Shown one piece after another: positions 59,701 to 64,000 of a DNA stretch of 64,000 nucleotides. The notes beneath the pieces are model-generated. The model made no database searches, had not been told where the DNA came from, and saw only the letters and a program-made list of their open reading frames with translations. The position numbers and the translations under genes were made by a program. Positions within the stretch are counted from its first letter, which is position 1. Each line of letters opens with the position of its first letter. The stretch comes from Chamaea fasciata (lineage: Eukaryota; Chordata; Aves; Passeriformes; Sylviidae), in NCBI GenBank assembly GCA_029207755.1, contig JARCOQ010000005.1:55923449-55987448 (forward strand), read 5' to 3'.

Positions 59701-61606
59701 CATACTCCAGACCATAATGACCAGGAAAAAGTACCCACAAGCAATCCTTCATACCTAATTATTCTTCCATTTGACAGCAGAAGACGAAGATCATTGTCTT
59801 TTGTTCTCCATTCAGGTACTGTAGAAGAGGGCTGAAAGGGCTTGTTAAACCTCCCATTGAGTTTTGAGCTTGTGATATCCTAAAGAAGTAAAAGCAATCT
59901 TGCTTATTACTTATTCCTATGAACTCAACCGTTTTTTCTGCGCTCCACAGAAGATTAAATTCACTGCTAGGACAGTTACCACCTGGATAACCAACTGAAA
60001 AAAGCTCGGAGAAAACATGTTTGGATGTAAAGAACTTCAGGAGATGACTGCACCTTCTCCTTCCTTGAATCATCTATACTCTCCTGAAGCACCTGAAACA
60101 AATACAACTTTCCTATAATACTCCTTTCATGTTTCCCTTGGAGAAATACCAACTCAGGCAAGTCAGAAGCTGAGCTTGGGACTGCTACAGCAACTCCTGG
60201 ATTGGGTATGTGCTTTTTGATACTAATATCTCAGAACTGATTTGAGGACAGCAAAACACCAATAATGGAAAGTAACTTGCCTTAAGCAGAACTTTCCTAG
60301 CTCAAAGCAATTTACACTTGACATATACTCTGAAACAATCTACATCTCATATGACAAATAGTTCCAGTCTGTATTCTTATACATCTTAAAACCATTTTCT
60401 TTTCAACAGAGATTACAAAACTACTCTGGTCTTGTTTTCCCTTGCACATAACTTAATACTTGCCTCTTCCCACGGCGACATCTCCAGCCTTTTCAGTACC
60501 TCCCTAGTGTGGAGTTCCAGGATGTCCAGGTTAGAAGGAGTTTTGGTAGCATGGTCTCGCAGCTTCCTCACCCTCCGTCTGGAGTGGTGAGGGGAAGCTG
60601 TTTCATGCGAAGATCGTGAAGTTGTAGACACACCAAGAATTCCCTGAGTTTTAACTAATTTGCTGTTTTCCTCCTGTAATTAAAAGCACTTTTCATAATA
60701 GTCTCAGAGGAATAAATCCACATATTTAAGTGCTGCTTCTTATTCATCTAATTAAATATAAATTATGTAAGGAAAAATGTTAGACCTTTTAGAGAAATAA
60801 GCCTACATGTTTCATTTGGATTTGATGTACAAAGTTTAGCTCTACTGCACCTCTTTCTCATTTAGGGTTTTTATGCTATTCCACAAGAGTAGTGCCACCA
60901 AAACACGTTTTATTCAGGAAAGCAGCACAGGGCAGACATGTATTGTACACAACAGATCACATCCCCTCAGATCCATTCTCTTCACATGGAAATGTGTGAA
61001 TTTTTCAAGAATCAACAACCACTGAGGAATTAAGGAGCAAAACACTGGTATGGGAAAGCAAAAAAGGGAAACCCTCCCCCACTGACTATATAACACACAG
61101 CCACAAAACAGAAGTGAGCAAAAGAGACGACAACTGGACCAGAACTAACAAACAAGTAGATAGGAAAATGGAATATGCACAGAATATCAAAATAAAGTCT
61201 TTAACAACACATTAACAATAATTATTTAAAGGAGTGATAAGTAACTACACTTTAGAAATACTAACCTACAAATAATTTCACCATTAAAAGCTAAAAATTA
61301 ACAAAAATTACATAAAGCACTCACTATCCATTTTCTTTATCTGAAATACCCATAGCTTAGTATTCCAAACAGTTCTCTTCTTGATGTTCTATTATTAAAT
61401 GAATGATAAATCAATTAAAAGGTGAATATGGTCAATCAGAAGCATAACTGTGATGGAGTTCCCTGACTCAAAGATTTATTTTCTGAAGGCTTATGTAGGG
61501 TCACCTCTGTTCTTACCTCTACAGAACGAATCACTTTAGAGAGCTCTTTGATGAGATGCCCAGGCCTAATGTTGTCTGGAATTTCAAAGGCATGTTCTGT
61601 TACAAG
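50612..61606 (-). CDS. KDM7A: KDM7A (JHDM1D) histone lysine demethylase, C-terminal half, 10 exons
   Basis: Joined exons 61606-61517, 60673-60464, 59879-59755, 59240-59083, 55929-55832, 53579-53431, 53309-53101, 52762-52677, 51561-51285 and 50706-50612 give 1,497 nt, 498 residues plus TAA, all phases consistent. KDM7A is a nuclear Fe(II)/2-oxoglutarate dioxygenase that removes H3K9me2 and H3K27me2 and is recruited by a PHD finger that reads H3K4me3. Neither the PHD nor the JmjC domain is here: they are encoded beyond 64 kb. What is visible is the post-JmjC helical region ([20 protein letters not shown]), a basic segment [10 protein letters not shown], acidic serine-rich tracts ([38 protein letters not shown]), and the KDM7-family C-terminal signature [18 protein letters not shown]. 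The ending [10 protein letters not shown], against HRNGKLLL in PHF8, identifies KDM7A rather than PHF8 or PHF2. If total length matches human (941), this starts near residue 444. Confidence 0.96.
51285..51561 (-). CDS. KDM7A: KDM7A penultimate coding exon
   Basis: Ninety-two codons plus one base, [19 protein letters not shown] onward. It includes [20 protein letters not shown] and [19 protein letters not shown], the latter identical to human. The acceptor is CATACTAG and the donor ACTAAAG|GTAAAG. Confidence 0.96.
52677..52762 (-). CDS. KDM7A: KDM7A exon (86 nt)
   Basis: It encodes [20 protein letters not shown] then EASRITPQ. This is less conserved than its neighbours (human KTEDPDLRTSSWIKQF). 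The acceptor is CCCTTTAG and the donor CCTCAG|GTAAAG. Confidence 0.92.
53101..53309 (-). CDS. KDM7A: KDM7A exon, [16 protein letters not shown] region
   Basis: It encodes [20 protein letters not shown] then GLHYTTCLP and a Ser/Arg-rich tail ending KTIECG. The EAIQGML motif is shared across the KDM7 family (also in PHF8). The acceptor is TTTTCCTAG and the donor AATGTG|GTAGGT. Confidence 0.95.
53431..53579 (-). CDS. KDM7A: KDM7A exon with tandem acceptor
   Basis: It encodes [34 protein letters not shown] and [13 protein letters not shown]. The acceptor is TTTCAGCAG, a NAGNAG site: use of the second AG removes one Gln (exon end 53576). The donor is AAAAA|GTAAGC. Confidence 0.93.
55832..55929 (-). 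CDS. KDM7A: KDM7A exon, [19 protein letters not shown] region
   Basis: It encodes [32 protein letters not shown]: a basic then strongly acidic, serine-rich block conserved in human KDM7A. The acceptor is CTCTCTGCAG and the donor ACACAG|GTATAT. The first codon is split A/TG across a 3.15-kb intron. Confidence 0.94.
59083..59240 (-). CDS. KDM7A: KDM7A exon, acidic region
   Basis: It encodes [20 protein letters not shown] and on through an acidic, then KTAVKVE segment to AQKPLN. Two adjacent acceptors exist: TGTGAG (one extra Arg) and GAGAAG. The second reproduces the human spacing (IIKDER) and is used here. The donor is AACA|GTAAGA. Confidence 0.93.
59755..59879 (-). CDS. KDM7A: KDM7A exon
   Basis: It encodes [39 protein letters not shown] and II plus two bases, closely matching human KDM7A. 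The acceptor is CTTCTTTAG and the donor AATTAG|GTATGA. Confidence 0.95.
60464..60673 (-). CDS. KDM7A: KDM7A exon with GC donor
   Basis: Seventy codons: [11 protein letters not shown], a Ser/Thr-rich stretch, [11 protein letters not shown], then [20 protein letters not shown] and SPWEE. The acceptor is TTTAATTACAG. The only donor that keeps homology is GAAGAG|GCAAGT, so this is a GC-AG intron with an otherwise perfect consensus. Confidence 0.94.
61517..61606 (-). CDS. KDM7A: KDM7A exon: helical region after JmjC
   Basis: It encodes 30 codons, [20 protein letters not shown] through [10 protein letters not shown], nearly identical to human KDM7A. The acceptor is TTTGCATACAG and the donor GTAGAG|GTAAGA, phase 0 at both ends. 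The preceding exon, ending LWMKKE in human, is not found up to 64,000. Confidence 0.95.
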
Positions 61607-64000
61607 CTGTATGCAAAGGGAGAAGAAAAGGTACTTAGTTCTTTTTTTTTCTTTCCAAATAAAAGCAGAAATAATATGTAATAAACAAAACTACATGGGG
61701 AAAAAAATAGAAGTAAAAGAGAAACCCAGATTCACTTCTGTAATAATGACCACGAACTGCCAGGACTGATACACACACAGAGTAGCTTCCAGTCCAAGCT
61801 TTAGTAGCCAGTAGATATCTCTCAATGTCTCCAAGAATCCAAAGAAGAGAAAACACAAAGCCATACTGACAATCACTTAATGTTTTTTACCATCAGTACA
61901 GTAATCACCTTTTTTCCCTTTACCACGGTCAGTACAGAGCAATACTTCTGATACTCATTAGAGTCATGACTTTAAATTTTTGTCAGGGTGAAATTCCCTT
62001 AGTCTTAAGGTGTTTTTAATCTCAAGAGCAAACCAAGAATAATCATGAGTAACCAAGATGCAGATTTTTAGACATCTTCCTCACAACCAACTCTTAAAAA
62101 TTACGTTCTTAGCTTATTTAAAATCTAGCAGGTTGACAAATGAAACTCAGGAAAAAACCCTATTCCTTATAAAAAACGTAGAAAGCCGTAAGAGTTTATG
62201 CTCCCTTTAATCCTCTGAAACCATATCAGAGACAGATTTCATATACGTACACACGCAACTGAAGTCCAAATACTCTACAGTTAGGTTTAGCAAAAAATAT
62301 CTTGTATGTAGTTTAAATGTCCCTCAGAACACTTTCAGTTAGAATTAAAAAGAAAAAACATCACTTAACACACAGGATAGAATGACTGACATGAATTCCT
62401 CTAATCAACTATTTAAATGGAAAAAACATCCCAAACACTTTCAGCTACCCATATTTCTAAAATGAGACTGAGCAGCAAAATGATTGCTAGAAGCAATTCA
62501 AAGCTGTATGTGCATTTCATTGAACCTGGCTTCCTCTCAGTCATTAAAACAAATGCCTTCCCTCCCTCCCAAAAAAACCCACCATATAATCATGGTATGA
62601 TTACTCATTTCAGTGCCCCTAATTCTACAGAGAAGATTAAATCAGCTGCTATTATTTACCATTGTTCACTCTTTGAATGTATCACACCTCTACGCATTCA
62701 CCCTGGAGAAAACAGCAGCTCTGCCACTAAACTGCATAATTTTTCCTTCAAGTTATTGGTCATTTTTGGACCATTCAACCCTTCCTACTTCCCTCTCTCA
62801 AAAGAAGATGAGTTTGAAATTCTCTAGAAAATGGCACAAAACAATCCTCTAAGGTAATTCACCTATGTTGAAAAGACATACTCCAGGACACAAATGTGAA
62901 AGCTCATGAGAGAGGCTCCCATTTGAGGAGCATGCATTTGCCATTTTTCAGGAACTGTCTGAAATCCTCAGCATGAGCAGATCAAACAGCAATGTACAAA
63001 GCTGCCCCTGTCCTCAACTGCCTACAACTCCAACCCTATCACACAGTGGTCTGCTGCATAGCAAAACTGGCTCAAGGATGAAGCAGTAGCAAGAAAAGAC
63101 GGATGCAAGGTATAAAACATGATAGCCGGTGGACAGCAGACAACACTGTGCCTGAATCGCTGATGCTCTGCACCTCCCTCACAATGGCTGTGTCTGTTCA
63201 TCCAGTGGCTTGGGAATACCCACAGGTCTCATTAATAAGCATTCAGAATTCAGCAAGTGCAATTGATTTTTCTTCCTCAGAGAAGTACAAAACTTATCAC
63301 ATTCCACATGAATCAAAATACTTAATGACCTACTAGATGGTACACAAATGCTACAATACTGCAGTACAGCAATCTAAAAAAAGGAACTCAAACCCAATTT
63401 CAAATCAAAATAAGGATTTATATAGACTATATTTGATCTCAGCTCAGTAGCCTGATCACTCGGCTTGCTTATTATCCACCCCACAGATGCAGAAATGGCT
63501 TGGATTCACATGCAGTTTAACAGTTTAGGCCAAACATCCTGTAAACACTGCAACATTGCTAGCTAACAAGTGTTCATCCAGAACAGCAGAGACCAAGAGA
63601 CACTGGAGAACCAACTCAGAGGGCCAGCAGACTTTCATGTGGTATCAGTAATGCTACACAGGCTGGATCCCAACACATTCCACACATAAAAACCACTTCT
63701 GCATTTGCACCTCATGTTCACTTCCACAGAGCTCATTACTGTTGGATGCAGCATTGTGCAATTATCATATGTATTGCATAGTAAGTTCTCTTAGAAGTTG
63801 TGAGCAGAAAGAGAAGAGAGATCTCAAAGAGCCAGTTCAAGTCTGGCTTGCAACAAGGCAATATCACAGGCAGCAACAAACTAGAATTAATACCCTCAGT
63901 CAGAACCAAACTGCCTGTCAGTGAACAGCACTTCCAAGGAGCACCGATTGCAAGAGGGCTTATTAGCACAGGCACATAAAGAAACACATGGAATTAGACC
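61607..64000 (-). other. KDM7A: Part of an upstream KDM7A intron
   Basis: No sequence matching the preceding KDM7A exon is found, so this is intron running off the right edge. Open frames here, for example around 62.4-62.8 kb, show no recognisable protein. Confidence 0.75.

Larger units (their letters stand above)
50707..61516 (-). other. Introns of KDM7A
   Basis: Nine introns between the listed exons, the longest at 55930-59082 and 53580-55831. They are AT-rich, with a T run at 54308-54324. I see no other exon or gene in them. Confidence 0.75.

Noticed and set aside
1..64000. Search for tRNA, rRNA, CRISPR, bacterial operons or an intact retroviral gene
   Set aside because: None was recognised; repeats are simple-sequence or truncated retroelements, and coding sequence is spliced vertebrate exons.

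Overview
The window is vertebrate nuclear DNA, almost certainly from a bird. It has short GT-AG introns, AT-rich intergenic DNA, truncated CR1 LINE pieces, an interspersed repeat that looks like an avian ERV LTR, and many A/C-rich simple repeats. There is no operon, CRISPR array, rRNA or tRNA that I can see. All recognisable coding sequence is on the minus strand and spliced. I assembled it by reading the complementary strand, checking every GT/AG (or GC/AG) boundary and checking that codon phase carries across every junction.

Gene 1 (about 8.9-22.7 kb, minus strand) is a complete 12-exon SLC7 light-chain amino-acid transporter. It is closest to the cystine/glutamate antiporter xCT (SLC7A11) but too divergent, and in the wrong neighbourhood, to look like the canonical gene. 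The joined CDS is 1,422 nt (473 residues plus stop) with no frameshift. From R107 to R368 it aligns to human xCT with a constant offset of 28 residues. The equivalents of Arg135, Cys158 (heavy-chain disulfide), Lys198, Cys327 and Arg396 are all present, while those of Tyr244 and Ser330 are Phe and Thr. I call it SLC7A11-like. A decayed copy of its last exon lies 1.4 kb beyond the gene.

Gene 2 (50.6 kb to beyond 61.6 kb, minus strand) is the C-terminal half of KDM7A (JHDM1D), a JmjC histone lysine demethylase. Ten coding exons (1,497 nt, 498 residues plus stop) are present. The PHD finger and JmjC domain lie beyond the right edge. A long AT-rich 3' UTR probably follows below 50.6 kb, perhaps down to about 43.3 kb. 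One intron uses a GC donor and two acceptors are tandem AG sites.

Layout: 1-7.4 kb is intergenic DNA downstream of the transporter and holds the LTR-like repeat; 7.4-25.5 kb is the exon relic, the transporter and a possible 5' UTR exon; 25.5-43 kb is intergenic, with a CR1 piece and a CpG-dense island near 32.3 kb; 43-50.6 kb is the probable KDM7A 3' UTR; 50.6-64 kb is the KDM7A 3' half. The two genes lie head to tail on the same strand. Nothing suggests a shared pathway. The main point of interest is an intact xCT paralogue next to KDM7A, a position where I know of no such gene in mammals.
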